A DNA stretch of 64,000 nucleotides from Streptomyces catenulae (GTDB lineage Bacteria > Actinomycetota > Actinomycetes > Streptomycetales > Streptomycetaceae): contig NZ_JODY01000001.1 in the NCBI RefSeq assembly GCF_000718015.1, forward strand, positions 1-64,000, written 5' to 3'. A program made the position numbers and the translations under genes. A model generated the notes under the pieces. It was not told the origin of the DNA. It saw nothing but the letters and a program-made list of their open reading frames with translations, and ran no database searches. The stretch's first letter is position 1; every line of letters starts with the position of its first letter. This document shows, one piece after another, positions 44,522-54,600 of the stretch.

Positions 44522-46478
44522 CGGTCTCTCCCTGATATGCGGTGTCGGCGAAGAGTTGGGTGCCCGGCCGGCCGAGCACGGTGGGTGCCAGCTCCGGATC
44601 GGTTCCCCATACGGACGCGTCCTCGGCCAGCCAGGTTGTGCGCTCCCGCTCCTGGTTCTCCTGGCCCTTGCCGCCGCCCATGCCGTTGGCCATCGGCGGG
44701 AACAGCGGGACGCCGGAACCGTTCTTGCCGCCGGTCGACGAGGTGGAGATCGGGCCGCGCGCCCCGCCCGCGCCGTTGGCTCCGGAGGCCCCGGAGCCGC
44801 CGGTCGAACTGGTCTGCAACCCGCCGGTCCCGGTCCCGGTGCCGGTGGTGCCCGGCGACAGGTTGCTGTTGCCGGAGGAGAGTCGCGGCGGGGTGTAGTT
44901 CTTGACGTCGTGCGGCATCCACCGCTTCGGATCGGTCTGCCCCGGACGCGGCGGCTTGTACGTGGTGTTCCCGCCGAGGTTGTTGCCCTTGCCGTAACCG
45001 GTGGACGGATTCTTCCGGGTGACGTCGGTGCTGCCCGGATGGGTCATACCGCCGGGGTTGCGCAGGTACGGCGGCACGTAGTGGTTCGGGTCGGTGTCGG
45101 TCTGCCCCGGCGGGAGGTCGGAGCCGGGGCCGAGCTTGCCGTCGCCGAGGCCGTTGGAGTCCGTCTGCCCCGGGGACAGGTCGCTGGTGTCGCCGAGGCC
45201 CTTGCCGTCGCCGAGGCCGTTGGAGTCGGTCTGGCCGGGGGCGAGATCGCTGGTGTCGCCGAGCCCCTTGCCGTCGCCGAGACCGTTGCCGTCGGTCTGT
45301 CCCGGGGCGAGATCGCTGGTGTCGCCCAGGCCCTTGCCGTCGCCGAGACCGTCGCCGTCGCTCTGGCCCGGGGGCAGATCGCCGTCGCCGTTCCCGGTGT
45401 CCTTGTCGCCGCTGCCGAGGTCCTTGTCCCCGCCGAGGTCGGTCCCGTCGCCCTTGTCCTTGTCCTTGTCCTTGGTGTCGTCACCGGTGCCGCCCGGCGG
45501 GGTCTGGGAGCCGTAGCCCCCGCCGTTGATGGCGTTCTCGATGCTCGGCGGGACGGGCTTCAGCGCCAGCGCGGAGGTGTTGTACGCCTGCGACAGCTTG
45601 GTGTGGACATCACCGACCATGCCGTTCAGATACTGCTGGGCGGTCTGTAGCCACAGGTCCTTGGCGTGCTGCTCGATCAGATCCCAGGTGCCCTGCTGGT
45701 CGACGTAGCCCAACTCCCCGTACTCGCTGTGGGTGAGCTTGGTGGTGCCCTGGCCGCCGCCCGGATTGTCCTTGTGGTCGACGTTCAGCCCGGACAGCAC
45801 CTGCTGGAGCGCCCCGGCGGGCGACCAGGTGGGCTGCGAGCCCCAGGTGCTGTACATCTGCTGCATCTCGTCCACCGCGGCGCGCAGCCCGTCGCGCGCC
45901 TGGGCGACGGCGCCGAGATAGCCGCCGTTGCCGTCCGGGCCACCGGTCAGCGTGTCGATCTCCTCGAACGCGCGGGACAGCCGCAACAGGACATCGGCAA
46001 AGGCCGAGGAGGCGGAGCCCTTCCAGCCGCTCTCCGGGTCGTCCATCTTGGCCCGCCACTGGTCGAGGCCGATATGGAAGTTGTTGAAGTACTGGATGGC
46101 GCCCTTGAGCTGCTGTTCGGCGTTGGTGAAGCTCGGCAGCGAGGTCACGTCGGTCCCGGTGCCCGCCAGCGCCTGGATGACGTGGAAGGAGCCCATGTTG
46201 AGCTTGGGCCACGCCGAGTCCTTGCTGTCCGGGCCCTGTTCGTCCTCGCCCTTCATCGTGATGCCCGCGGTGCGCGAGAGCCCCCGGCCGTCGTCGTAGC
46301 GCGTGACCCACTGCCCCTTGAACGGGTCCTGCCCGAGGGCGTAGTTCCAGTACGCCTTCGTCCAGCGCGGCTCCGTCACGGCCTCCAGCGGAGGGATCGG
46401 GTCGATGGCCGTACCGCCCGGCAACCCCTTCGAGTAGAAGGAGTTCAGCAGGTCGGACCAGTTCGTGGGGTCGGCCAT
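44373..46478 (-). CDS. PPE/EspB-like T7SS substrate with Gly/Asp repeats
   Basis: 701 aa. The N-terminal 330 residues are helical, with a W-x-G turn (DPESGWKGSASSAFADVLLR) and a second helical pair (DLWLQTAQQYLNGMVGDVHT). A low-complexity middle contains KDKDKDK and four 22-residue repeats. The C-terminus has a tail seen in Streptomyces T7SS substrates (TWLAEDASVWGTDPELAPTV) followed by an extension that runs 149 bases into the YbaB gene. That extension (ARPGQGGAGESRPGQR) is low-complexity. ATG 46478 starts the conserved part. It is probably exported and may be an abundant surface protein. The function is unknown. Confidence 0.82.
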   Translation of the reverse strand: MADPTNWSDLLNSFYSKGLPGGTAIDPIPPLEAVTEPRWTKAYWNYALGQDPFKGQWVTRYDDGRGLSRTAGITMKGEDEQGPDSKDSAWPKLNMGSFHVIQALAGTGTDVTSLPSFTNAEQQLKGAIQYFNNFHIGLDQWRAKMDDPESGWKGSASSAFADVLLRLSRAFEEIDTLTGGPDGNGGYLGAVAQARDGLRAAVDEMQQMYSTWGSQPTWSPAGALQQVLSGLNVDHKDNPGGGQGTTKLTHSEYGELGYVDQQGTWDLIEQHAKDLWLQTAQQYLNGMVGDVHTKLSQAYNTSALALKPVPPSIENAINGGGYGSQTPPGGTGDDTKDKDKDKGDGTDLGGDKDLGSGDKDTGNGDGDLPPGQSDGDGLGDGKGLGDTSDLAPGQTDGNGLGDGKGLGDTSDLAPGQTDSNGLGDGKGLGDTSDLSPGQTDSNGLGDGKLGPGSDLPPGQTDTDPNHYVPPYLRNPGGMTHPGSTDVTRKNPSTGYGKGNNLGGNTTYKPPRPGQTDPKRWMPHDVKNYTPPRLSSGNSNLSPGTTGTGTGTGGLQTSSTGGSGASGANGAGGARGPISTSSTGGKNGSGVPLFPPMANGMGGGKGQENQERERTTWLAEDASVWGTDPELAPTVLGRPGTQLFADTAYQGETDEWQPAAGPYGGRPGTSGGGARPGQGGAGESRPGQRDGYGQGSSAQRHG
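45120..45380 (-). repeat. Four tandem ~66-bp repeats in the PPE-like gene
   Basis: Four units start at 45380, 45314, 45248 and 45182, each encoding a copy like DLAPGQTDGNGLGDGKGLGD followed by TS. The first three are 22 codons; the fourth is 21 and diverged. Confidence 0.9.
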
Positions 46479-46550
46479 GGGGCTGCTCCTGCGTGAGATG
46501 TGGTCGGGGGACGGGGCGGCCGGGACTCCCGGGACCGGGCGCCCGGCGGA

Positions 46551-47072
46551 TCAGGCGGTGGTGCTGGTGCTGGTGTTGCTGTTCGTGTTGCTGTTCGTGT
46601 TCGTGCTCGTGTTGCTGTTCTGGCCGTTGCTGTCGGTGTTCTGACCGGTGTTCGCGTTCCCGGTGGAGGAGCCGGGCGACTCGGTGCCGGTGGTGCCGGA
46701 GCCCTTGCCGCCCGCCGCCAGCGCACCGCCGATGATGCTCTGCAACTGCTGGGCCGTCAGCTGGGTGTTCTCGTCCTCGATGTTGCTCATGGCGGTACTG
46801 GTCTCCAGCAACTGCACCATCATCTTGTCCGAGAGGTTGTACGCCGTGGTCAGCTCGTTGAGCAGCGCCGTCGCCGCCTCCTTGAAGCGGTTCTGCAGAT
46901 CGACGGCCGGCTGGTAGTTGGGCCCGCCCGGCAGCAGCTTGTTGGGGCCCTGGAACGCCATGAGGGCGAGGCGGGCCCGGTCCGCCTCGTCGCGCAGCCG
47001 GGTCAGCTCGTTCTCCCGGAAACCCTCCAGGGTCGCCTTCGTGAACGTCAGGGTTCCGTTGTCGTCCGCCAT
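46551..47072 (-). CDS. T7SS-associated helical protein with Asn/Ser/Thr tail
   Basis: 173 aa. Residues 1-115 form helices typical of secreted Esx-class partners (RENELTRLRDEADRARLALM and VDLQNRFKEAATALLNELTT). From about 125 the chain becomes Gly/Ser/Thr/Asn-rich (SNTSTNTNSNTNSNTSTSTT), encoded by GTT/GCT-type tandem repeats. No named family is recognised. It sits between the WXG100 genes and the PPE-like gene in the same direction, and the spacing is typical of one operon. It may pair with the PPE-like product, as EspB-class proteins do; inference. Confidence 0.75.
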   Translation of the reverse strand: MADDNGTLTFTKATLEGFRENELTRLRDEADRARLALMAFQGPNKLLPGGPNYQPAVDLQNRFKEAATALLNELTTAYNLSDKMMVQLLETSTAMSNIEDENTQLTAQQLQSIIGGALAAGGKGSGTTGTESPGSSTGNANTGQNTDSNGQNSNTSTNTNSNTNSNTSTSTTA

Positions 47073-47232
47073 GTCTCGCTCCTGCTGGGTGAGGGCGCGC
47101 GCACACGGCGCGGGCCACGGTGATCGGCGCGGAAGTACGAAGTGGTACGGGGGAGGGGCGCCCGCAGCGGACGGCGCCCGGGGCGCGGGCGGCGTGCGGA
47201 GACCGCGCTCCGCACGCCGACCGCACGGACCG

Positions 47233-47544
47233 TCAGCTGGTGGTGAGCGCGTTCCACTTGTTCTGCTCGGAGCCGTCGACGTGCTGGTAGTTCATCCGGA
47301 CCTGGCCGAGCGTCTTGCCGCCCATGCCCAGGGTCGCGCGCATCTCGTCGACCTTGCGGATCCAGTTGCGGTGCGCGGCGTCGTACGCCTCGATGGCCTG
47401 ACCGCTCATCTCGCCGCGGACGGTGTTGACCTGGGCGTTCAGCTCTTCCAGGTAGTTCTCGATCTGCTGGGTGTAGTTGATCAGCTCCTGGTGACCCTGG
47501 TCCATGGCCGCATGGTTGGTGCTGAAATCGGAGAGGCTGGGCAT
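47233..47544 (-). CDS. WXG100 family protein (Esx-type)
   Basis: 103 aa, the usual length. Two helices around the turn region NWIRKVDEMR, with the family pattern QELINYTQQIENYLEELNAQ and GQAIEAYDAAHRNW. ATG 47544 follows GAGGA at good spacing; a GTG 15 bases upstream is in frame. Esx proteins are exported as helical hairpin dimers by T7SS and are recognised by EccC. It pairs with the neighbouring WXG100 gene. Confidence 0.9.
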   Translation of the reverse strand: MPSLSDFSTNHAAMDQGHQELINYTQQIENYLEELNAQVNTVRGEMSGQAIEAYDAAHRNWIRKVDEMRATLGMGGKTLGQVRMNYQHVDGSEQNKWNALTTS

Positions 47545-47643
47545 CGGGGACGTCCTCACGGTTCGATGGGATGACAGGGGGAGGGTGGCCGCCCGGCGGC
47601 GGCCCGGTCGCGGACCGTCGGCAACGGTCCGCCCGTACGTCGC

Positions 47644-47967
47644 TCAGTGCGGGCTGGTCTGCGACACCCAGTGCTTGGTCAGGCCGAGGTTGTCCGACTC
47701 GTTGGTGGTGAAGTTGGAGCGGGTGCCGCTCAGCTGGTCGCCCATCGCCTGGAGGGAGTCCATGAGCGACTTCAGCTGCGTCTGCCAGGTCGCCAGGGCG
47801 TCGCCGAAGCCGCCCGACGCGTTACCCGTCCAGCTGCCGGACAGCGCGATCTTGCTGTTCTCGACGCTGGTCTGGATGTTCTGGCAGCTCTGGTGCGTGT
47901 TGTCGATGGCCTGCGCCGCGATCTGGAGCGCGTGCTCGGTACTCGTGAACTGGTTTCCGGCAACCAT
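47644..47967 (-). CDS. WXG100 family protein (Esx-type)
   Basis: 107 aa with a clear W-x-G turn (LSGSWTGNASGGFGDALATW) between two helices. ATG 47967 lies 7 bases after GAGGAG. It is the expected partner of the 103-aa WXG100 gene 99 bases downstream, together an EsxA/EsxB-type heterodimer. They follow eccB, as in many actinobacterial T7SS operons. Confidence 0.92.
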   Translation of the reverse strand: MVAGNQFTSTEHALQIAAQAIDNTHQSCQNIQTSVENSKIALSGSWTGNASGGFGDALATWQTQLKSLMDSLQAMGDQLSGTRSNFTTNESDNLGLTKHWVSQTSPH

Positions 47968-48072
47968 GCGGGACTCCTCAGAGATCGGCGCCGTACACGG
48001 ACCCGGTGTCCGTGTCCCGGCGGGAGCGTGCGGTGAACGGCGTCCGGGACCGGGCCGACGGACGACGGTGCG

Positions 48073-49593
48073 TCATCCGGCCGCCCCCTTCCCGGAGTCT
48101 GCGGTGGTGCTCGCGGAGGCACGGCACTCGGGGTCCTCCGGCGCCTGCGGCGCCGACAGCGCGGGCCGCGCCGCCGCCACCGGGTCGAGCACGGGGCCCG
48201 TCGGCAGCAGCCGCAGCAGCGCGGACGGCAGACGGACGGTCTCCGGCTCGGTGAACGACAGCTTCTTCAGCACCGAGTCGTCGGCCAGCGGGTACTTGGT
48301 GCCGTCCCCGGTGACGAGGTACGGCGCGCCGGTGCTGCGGCCGCTGCCCTCGCCGCCACGGCCCGGCAGCGGGCGGGCCAGCACCGCGGTGCCCGGCTGC
48401 GCGGTCACCAGCCCCGGCTGCGGGCAGCCCGGCGCGGTGCTCTGCCGCGGCACGATCTCCCGGCCCCCGGCCAGCCGCCGGTCGGTCAGGGTGAGTTGCT
48501 GGAGCGGTGCGTCGCCGTGCGGGGTGACGGACAGACAGGGGACGGCGCCGCCGGGGGAGAGCGCGCGGGGCGGCGCGGCGGGCAGCCCGGACAGGAAGTC
48601 GGCCGCCCCGCCCTTGGCCAGCGCCGGACGGACCTGGTCCGGGGTGAGGGCGACGGCGGCGGGCGCGGCGCCGTCGTACGCCTTCTTCCGGGTGTCGGCG
48701 TCACCGGTCAGCAGCTGCGAGCCGGTGAGGGTGAACGGCACCAGCCCGTCCTCGGTCAGCAGGTAGTACTGGTCGGCGGAGCTGGGCGTGTGCACCACGA
48801 AGAACTGGCCGACGCGCCGCTTCGACCCGCCGATCTCCGGGCCCGCGGAGCCGCGCCCGGGCACGTCCGGCGCCGCCAGATCGGGACCGGCGGGGATCGC
48901 GGCGAGGAACGAGTCGTCCACCGCGACCGGCTCGACGGTGCCGTAGCCGAGCGCCTGCACGGCGCCGCCGTGGTCGTCCAGCCGCAGCCGCTGACCGTGC
49001 CAGAGCAGGTAGTCGTTCTTCTTGGCGTCCTGGACGAGGACCGCCTCGGAGTCCCGCAGCGGCGGGCTCTGCGCGCTCACGCCGATCCCCACCGAGGTGG
49101 TCGCCAGCTCCCGCCCGTCGTCGCCGGTGCGGCTGGTGGCGCACACCTGCCAGGCGCTGAGGGAGAGCGCGTCGCCCGAGGGCAGTGAGTCCGGTGCGTC
49201 CGGGATGCCGATCGCGGTGCCGCGCGGCACGCCCGCGAGGGACTCCCGGGAGACCTCCTGGACCAGGCCCTTGTCACCGACGGCGAGCTTCGCCGAGGTG
49301 TAGTTGAGGACCGGGCGCAGCTCCCCGCCGCCGTAGAGGTAGCGGGCGCCGGTCTCCTTCTCCACGATGATCGCGTTCGCCTGCCGCCAGGACGTGGACC
49401 GCCCGGGGAAGAGCAGACCGGACACCGCGAACCCGAGGCAGAGCAGCACCCCGATGACCAGTCCGATGACCGTCCCGCGCCGGGTGCGCCCCATATGGGT
49501 GTCGATGGCGTCCGGATCGGCGGAGAGCATGCTGGAGGTCAGGCGTCCCACCACGAAGGAGTACGCCTGGACCTGGTCCCGCCGTGACTGCAT
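48073..49593 (-). CDS. eccB: Type VII secretion protein EccB
   Basis: 506 aa. The N-terminus (MQSRRDQVQAYSFVVGRLTS) and a single membrane helix (GTVIGLVIGVLLCLGFAVSG, about 43-65) are family hallmarks. A large periplasm-side repeat domain (TGARYLYGGGELRPVLNYTS to FTEPETVRLPSALLRLLPTG) follows with conserved Cys. EccB is a core component of the membrane complex and hydrolyses ATP in ESX-1. ATG 49593 was chosen because AGGAG lies 5 bases before it; GTG 49608 also fits. Confidence 0.95.
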   Translation of the reverse strand: MQSRRDQVQAYSFVVGRLTSSMLSADPDAIDTHMGRTRRGTVIGLVIGVLLCLGFAVSGLLFPGRSTSWRQANAIIVEKETGARYLYGGGELRPVLNYTSAKLAVGDKGLVQEVSRESLAGVPRGTAIGIPDAPDSLPSGDALSLSAWQVCATSRTGDDGRELATTSVGIGVSAQSPPLRDSEAVLVQDAKKNDYLLWHGQRLRLDDHGGAVQALGYGTVEPVAVDDSFLAAIPAGPDLAAPDVPGRGSAGPEIGGSKRRVGQFFVVHTPSSADQYYLLTEDGLVPFTLTGSQLLTGDADTRKKAYDGAAPAAVALTPDQVRPALAKGGAADFLSGLPAAPPRALSPGGAVPCLSVTPHGDAPLQQLTLTDRRLAGGREIVPRQSTAPGCPQPGLVTAQPGTAVLARPLPGRGGEGSGRSTGAPYLVTGDGTKYPLADDSVLKKLSFTEPETVRLPSALLRLLPTGPVLDPVAAARPALSAPQAPEDPECRASASTTADSGKGAAG

Positions 49594-49740
49594 CTGCTCT
49601 CCTGCCACCGTGCTGCGCCCACTGCTGCCGGGCTGTGTTGTCGGGGTCGTGCCGACCGGACGGTGGGCTCGCGCCGGTCGCGGACCACCGGGAGGGCGAG
49701 GGGCGCGCGGGGCCGGTCGTCCGCCGCGCGCCGCGGGACG

Positions 49741-51135
49741 TCAGCTCAGCCAGTCCCGCAGGGCGCCGAGCGCGCCCAGGTCGATCAGGACGAGGGGGAG
49801 CAGGGCGATGGCGCAGGCCGAGTGGAGCAGATCGGCGGCGCGCCCCCAGTACGGCACCAGCCGTCGGCCGGGCAGCGCCCAGGAGGCGATGGTCAGTCCG
49901 GCGCCGACGACCAGCAGCACCAGCAGGACGACGGCGCGGGTGCCGGGGGAGCCGTGCCAGGCGAAGCCGAGGGCGGGCAGCAGCAGACCGAGGCAGCCGG
50001 GGAGCGCCACCGACAGCCGCTGGCGGGTACCGGCCATCGCCCGGGCGTGCAGCACCAGCAGCACACTGAGCACCGCGCCGAGCGCCAGAGGCTCCCAGCC
50101 CCGCCCGGTGGACAGCGCCACCAGGCAGACCGCGCACATCAGACCGCAGGCCGTGTAGAGGGCGGTCATGTAGCGGTCGGCGACGCGGGTGCGCTCCAGC
50201 ACGTCGGTGGAGGGCACCGGGTCGATACCCTCCTGGAGTTCCTGGGCGTTGGTGGGCAGCGGCGGCAGCCGGAGTCCGGCCAGCCGGAACGACAGCAGGG
50301 GGACGAAGGTGCCGAGGACGACGGTGACGGCGGCGACCGGACCGGCCGCCGCCGACGGTGCCAGCCCGGCGGTCAGCCCGAGGACCCCGCCGACCGCGGT
50401 GAGCAGGAAGCCCAGCAGGACGGCGGTGAACAGCGGCGCCGCGGACGCCGCCGCGGCCAGCGCCAGGATCGCGGCGCCGGAACCCGCCGCGGCACCGGCC
50501 AGCAGCCGCGCCCCGAGCAGTGGGTCGCCGACCGGTCCGGTGGGCACGAACCAGCCCGCCACGAAGAGATAGGGGACGGCCAGCAGACCGAGGGTGGTAC
50601 CGGCGACCGCGTCGCCCACGGCGCGGGCGGCGGCGATCGCGCCGAGCAGCAGCAGGACGCCGACGGCGGCGGTGGCCGCGGAGTGCAGCAGCGGCAGGCC
50701 GCTGGTGGCCAGCGGGACCAGACCGGTCAGCAGCACGGCGGCGCCGAAGCCGAGGGCGAGCCGCCGGGTGCCCTCCGGGCCCCACTGGCCGGTGCGCTCG
50801 CGCATCCCGGTGGCGACGCCGTCGACGAGGTCGTCGAAGTGGACGGGCGGCAACTGTTCGCGGCGCGGCCGCAGATGGAGGGTTTCGCCGTCCCGCAGGC
50901 CCAGATCGGCGGGGGTCGACTCCTCGTCGAGGGCGGGGCGGCCGAGGCGCTGAAGGATCCAACCGCCGTGCTCCACGCCCGTTTCGTCGAGATCGCCGCC
51001 GGGGACGGAGCCGTGTTCCAGCAGCGAGGGCATCACCTCGACCAGGGGCATGTCGGCCGGGAGCCCGATCTCGAAGGAGCGCTCGGGCGCCTTGACGACG
51101 ATCTTGCATATATCGGCAACGATGGTGCTGCTCAC
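49741..51135 (-). CDS. eccD: Type VII secretion integral membrane protein EccD
   Basis: 464 aa. The N-terminal 80 residues are the ubiquitin-like cytosolic domain (ADICKIVVKAPERSFEIGLP and LGLRDGETLHLRPRREQ). Eleven or so hydrophobic helices follow, to the C-terminal HSACAIALLPLVLIDLGALG. EccD forms the central pore-like part of the T7SS inner membrane complex. GTG 51135 is preferred over a TTG 24 bases upstream. It is the first gene of the leftward operon, 147 bases before eccB. Confidence 0.94.
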   Translation of the reverse strand: MSSTIVADICKIVVKAPERSFEIGLPADMPLVEVMPSLLEHGSVPGGDLDETGVEHGGWILQRLGRPALDEESTPADLGLRDGETLHLRPRREQLPPVHFDDLVDGVATGMRERTGQWGPEGTRRLALGFGAAVLLTGLVPLATSGLPLLHSAATAAVGVLLLLGAIAAARAVGDAVAGTTLGLLAVPYLFVAGWFVPTGPVGDPLLGARLLAGAAAGSGAAILALAAAASAAPLFTAVLLGFLLTAVGGVLGLTAGLAPSAAAGPVAAVTVVLGTFVPLLSFRLAGLRLPPLPTNAQELQEGIDPVPSTDVLERTRVADRYMTALYTACGLMCAVCLVALSTGRGWEPLALGAVLSVLLVLHARAMAGTRQRLSVALPGCLGLLLPALGFAWHGSPGTRAVVLLVLLVVGAGLTIASWALPGRRLVPYWGRAADLLHSACAIALLPLVLIDLGALGALRDWLS

Positions 51136-51600
51136 GTCAGTTCTCGCCTTCCGCCCCAACGTCGAGGGTGTTCCACCAGAACGTCCTGCCCGGGCAAACG
51201 CCCCCGTTGTACACCTGCCGGTATAAAACGGATAGACATCCGATGACTGTGCTGACGCCTTTTTCTCGATCTTCTCGATGGGTGGGGCCTCTGCACAGGC
51301 CGCGGAACGTCACGCTCCCGGCGCGAAAAAGCACTTGCTCTGGCTGCGTGGAGGGCGTCCTGGTGGAGAGGAAGTTAACACAAGTCGCTTTAACATTGGC
51401 CGGTCCGCCAAAAACTTGTGTGATCTTCATCCGGGTGGGGCGGTGGGGCCCGCAAACGGCCATGGCATCATCTGGGCCCACCAGCCCGACGCGCCGCCGG
51501 ACGCCCGTCGTTGACGCCGCCGACCCCTGCCCGGACACCCCCTCCGGACGGTCGGCCGGACCCGGCGGCGGCCGGTCCCGCACGTACCGAGAGGACCCGT
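51136..51600. promoter_or_regulatory. Divergent regulatory region between eccD and eccC
   Basis: 465 bp without a credible gene, less GC-rich than its surroundings. It holds the inverted repeat ACACAAGT (51378-51385) and ACTTGTGT (51414-51421) around a GC-containing spacer, an AT-rich block GTTAAC near 51374, and TATAAAAC near 51223. These are candidate promoter and operator sites for both arms of the T7SS. I could not pick a certain -35/-10 pair. Confidence 0.5.
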
Positions 51601-54600
51601 GTGAGCCTCATCCTCTTCCGCCGTCCACCACGTCGGCCGGGTCCTGAAGTTCCCGGTGGCGAACTGGAATTGCAGGAGCCACCGGCCCTCCCCGAGCGGA
51701 CCAGCAACCTCTCCGCGCTCTTCACCTACCTGCCGATGGCCGTCGCCTCCACCGGCATGGTGCTGATCTTCCTGCGGCCCGGCGGCGGCAGCGGTGTCTT
51801 CACCTATATGGTCGGCGGAATGATGCTGGTCAGCACGTTGGCCATGCTGATCGGCCAACTCGTGCGCTCCGCGGGCGAACGGAAGCGGCGGCTCAGCGGC
51901 GACCGCCGCGACTACCTCCGCTATCTGTCGCAGAACCGCCGCCGGGTCCGCGAGGCGGTCGTCGGCCAACGCGACGCCCACGCCTGGCGCAACCCCGACC
52001 CGGAGGCGCTGCGTTCACTGGTGCGAACGAGTCGGCTGTGGGAACGGCGCACCTCTCACGAGGACTTCGCCGAGGTCCGGCTGGCCGTCGGCGACCAGCG
52101 GCTCGGGATGCGCGTCGCCCCCATGGAGACCAAGCCCGTCGAGGACCTGGAACCGCTCGCCGCGCATGCGCTGCGCCGCTTCATCCGCGCCTACACCTCC
52201 GTCGCCGACCAGCCCATCGCCCTTTACCTCCGCGGCTATGCCCGCGTCCAGTTCCGCGGTGACGAGGAGAGCGCACGGGCCATGATCCGCGCCCTCATCG
52301 GGCAACTCGCCGTCTTCCACGCCCCCGAGGAACTGCGCCTCGCGGCCTGCACCTCCAAGGACGCGCTGGAGCAATGGGAATGGCTCAAATGGCTGCCCCA
52401 CGCGCTCCATCCGACCGAGCACGACGGCGCCGGACAGCACCGGTTGGTCACCGAGGACACCACCGAATTCGCCGAACTCCTCGGAGGTCTGCTCTCCGAC
52501 CGGCCGCGCTTCGACCCCCAGGCCGCACCCGGCAAGGAGGAGCCGTTCACCGTCGTCGTCCTCGACGGCGCCGACCTCCCCGGCGACGACCGGCTCTCCG
52601 GCGGCGGCTACCGCAACTGCGTCGTCCTCGACCTCTCCGGCAGCCTCGCCTGGGGCGGCCCGCACACCCTCGGCCTGGAGGTCGAACCCGGCCATCTGCG
52701 CGCCGTCGGCCGCGACCGCAACGGCCGCGAGACCGTCTCCCGGCTCGGCCGCCCCGACGCCCTCGCCCCGGTCCGCGCCCGCGCCCTGGCCCGCATGATC
52801 GCGCCGTACCGCATGAGCGTGACCACCGAGGTCGCCGAGCCGCTGGAATCCGACTTCCAGCTCACCACCCTGCTGGGCATCGCCGATCTCCACACCCACG
52901 AGCTGGAGCGGTTCCACGAGTTCCGCGGCCCGGGCGAGCGCGACCGGCTGCGCGTCCCGGTCGGTGTCGCCGCCGACGGCTCACCCGTCGAACTCGACCT
53001 CAAGGAGTCCGCGCACAACGGCATGGGCCCGCACGGCATGCTCATCGGCGCCACCGGCTCCGGCAAGAGCGAGCTGCTGCGCACCCTCGTCACCTCGCTC
53101 GCCCTCACCCACTCCTCCGAGATCCTCAATCTCGTCCTGGTGGACTTCAAGGGCGGCGCCACCTTCCTCGGCCTGGAGAACCTGCCGCACACCTCCGCCC
53201 TCATCACCAACCTCGCCGACGAGGCGGCGCTGGTGACCCGGATGCACGACGCGGTCCACGGCGAACTGATCCGCCGCCAGGAACTGCTGCGCTCGGCCGG
53301 CAACTACACCAACAACCTGGAGTACGAGAAGGCCCGCCTCGCCGGGACCCCGCTGGCGCCCATGCCCTCGCTCGTCATCATCGTCGACGAGTTCAGCGAA
53401 CTGCTCGCCGCCCACCCCTCCTTCATGGACCTCTTCGTCATGATCGGACGGCTCGGCCGCAGCCTCGGCGTCCATCTGCTGCTCGCCTCCCAGCGCCTCG
53501 ACGAGGGCCGCGTCCACCAACTCGAATCACACCTCTCGTACCGCATCGGCCTGCGCACCTTCTCCGCCATGGAGAGCCGCGGCGTCCTCGGCGTCCCCGA
53601 CGCCCACCAACTGCCGCCCGCCCCCGGCAACGGCTACCTCAAGAGCGACACCGCCACCCTCACCCGCTTCAAGGCCGCCTACGTCTCCGGCCCCTACGAG
53701 GCCCGGCGCCGCAACGCCCCGAGCGCCCAGGGCGGCGGCTCCGCCGTCCCCTACCGCTCCGGCTACGTCGCCCCCACCCGGCCCGTCGTCCCCGTCGAGC
53801 CCGACCCGGCCGAGGAGCGCGAGCAGCTCACCCTGCTGGAGACCGCCAACCGGCGCCTGCTCGACGCCGGTGGCCCGCCCGCCCACCGCATCTGGCTGCC
53901 CCCGCTGGACATCCCGCCGACCCTCGACGAGATGCTCCCCGCCCAACCCGAGGACCTGGCCCGCCTCTACGACCCCGAGCGGCGGGAGGCCGGACCGCTG
54001 CGGGTACCCGTCGGCGTCGTCGACCGCCCCTTCGACCAGCGGCGCGACCCGCTCGTCGCCGACCTCTCCGGCACCGGCGGCCACCTCGGCGTCGCCGGTG
54101 GCCCGCAGACCGGCAAGAGCACCCTGCTGCGCACCGTCATCACCGCCCTCGCCCTCAGCCACACCCCGCGCGAGGTGCAGTTCCACTGCCTCGACTTCGG
54201 CGGCGGCGGCTTCGGCACCCTGGCCGACCTGCCGCACATGGGCACCATCAGCAGCCGCGTCCACACCGAGCGCGTCCACCGCACCGTCGGCGAGCTGGAG
54301 ACCCTGCTGACCCGGCGCGAGGAACAGTTCGCCGACTCCACCATCGACGGCATCGCCGACTACCGCAGGCGCCGCGCCGCCGGGGAGTTCGCCGACGACC
54401 CCTGGGGCGACGTCTTCCTCGTCGTCGACGGCTGGTCCACACTGCGCAACGACTTCTTCGACCTCAGCCAGAACATCGCCCAACTCGGCGCCCGCGGCCT
54501 CAACTACGGCATCCACCTGCTGATCTCCTCGCCCCGCTGGGCCGACATCCAGCCCGCCCTGCGCGACCAGATCGGCAGCCGCTTCGAGCTGCGGCTCGGC

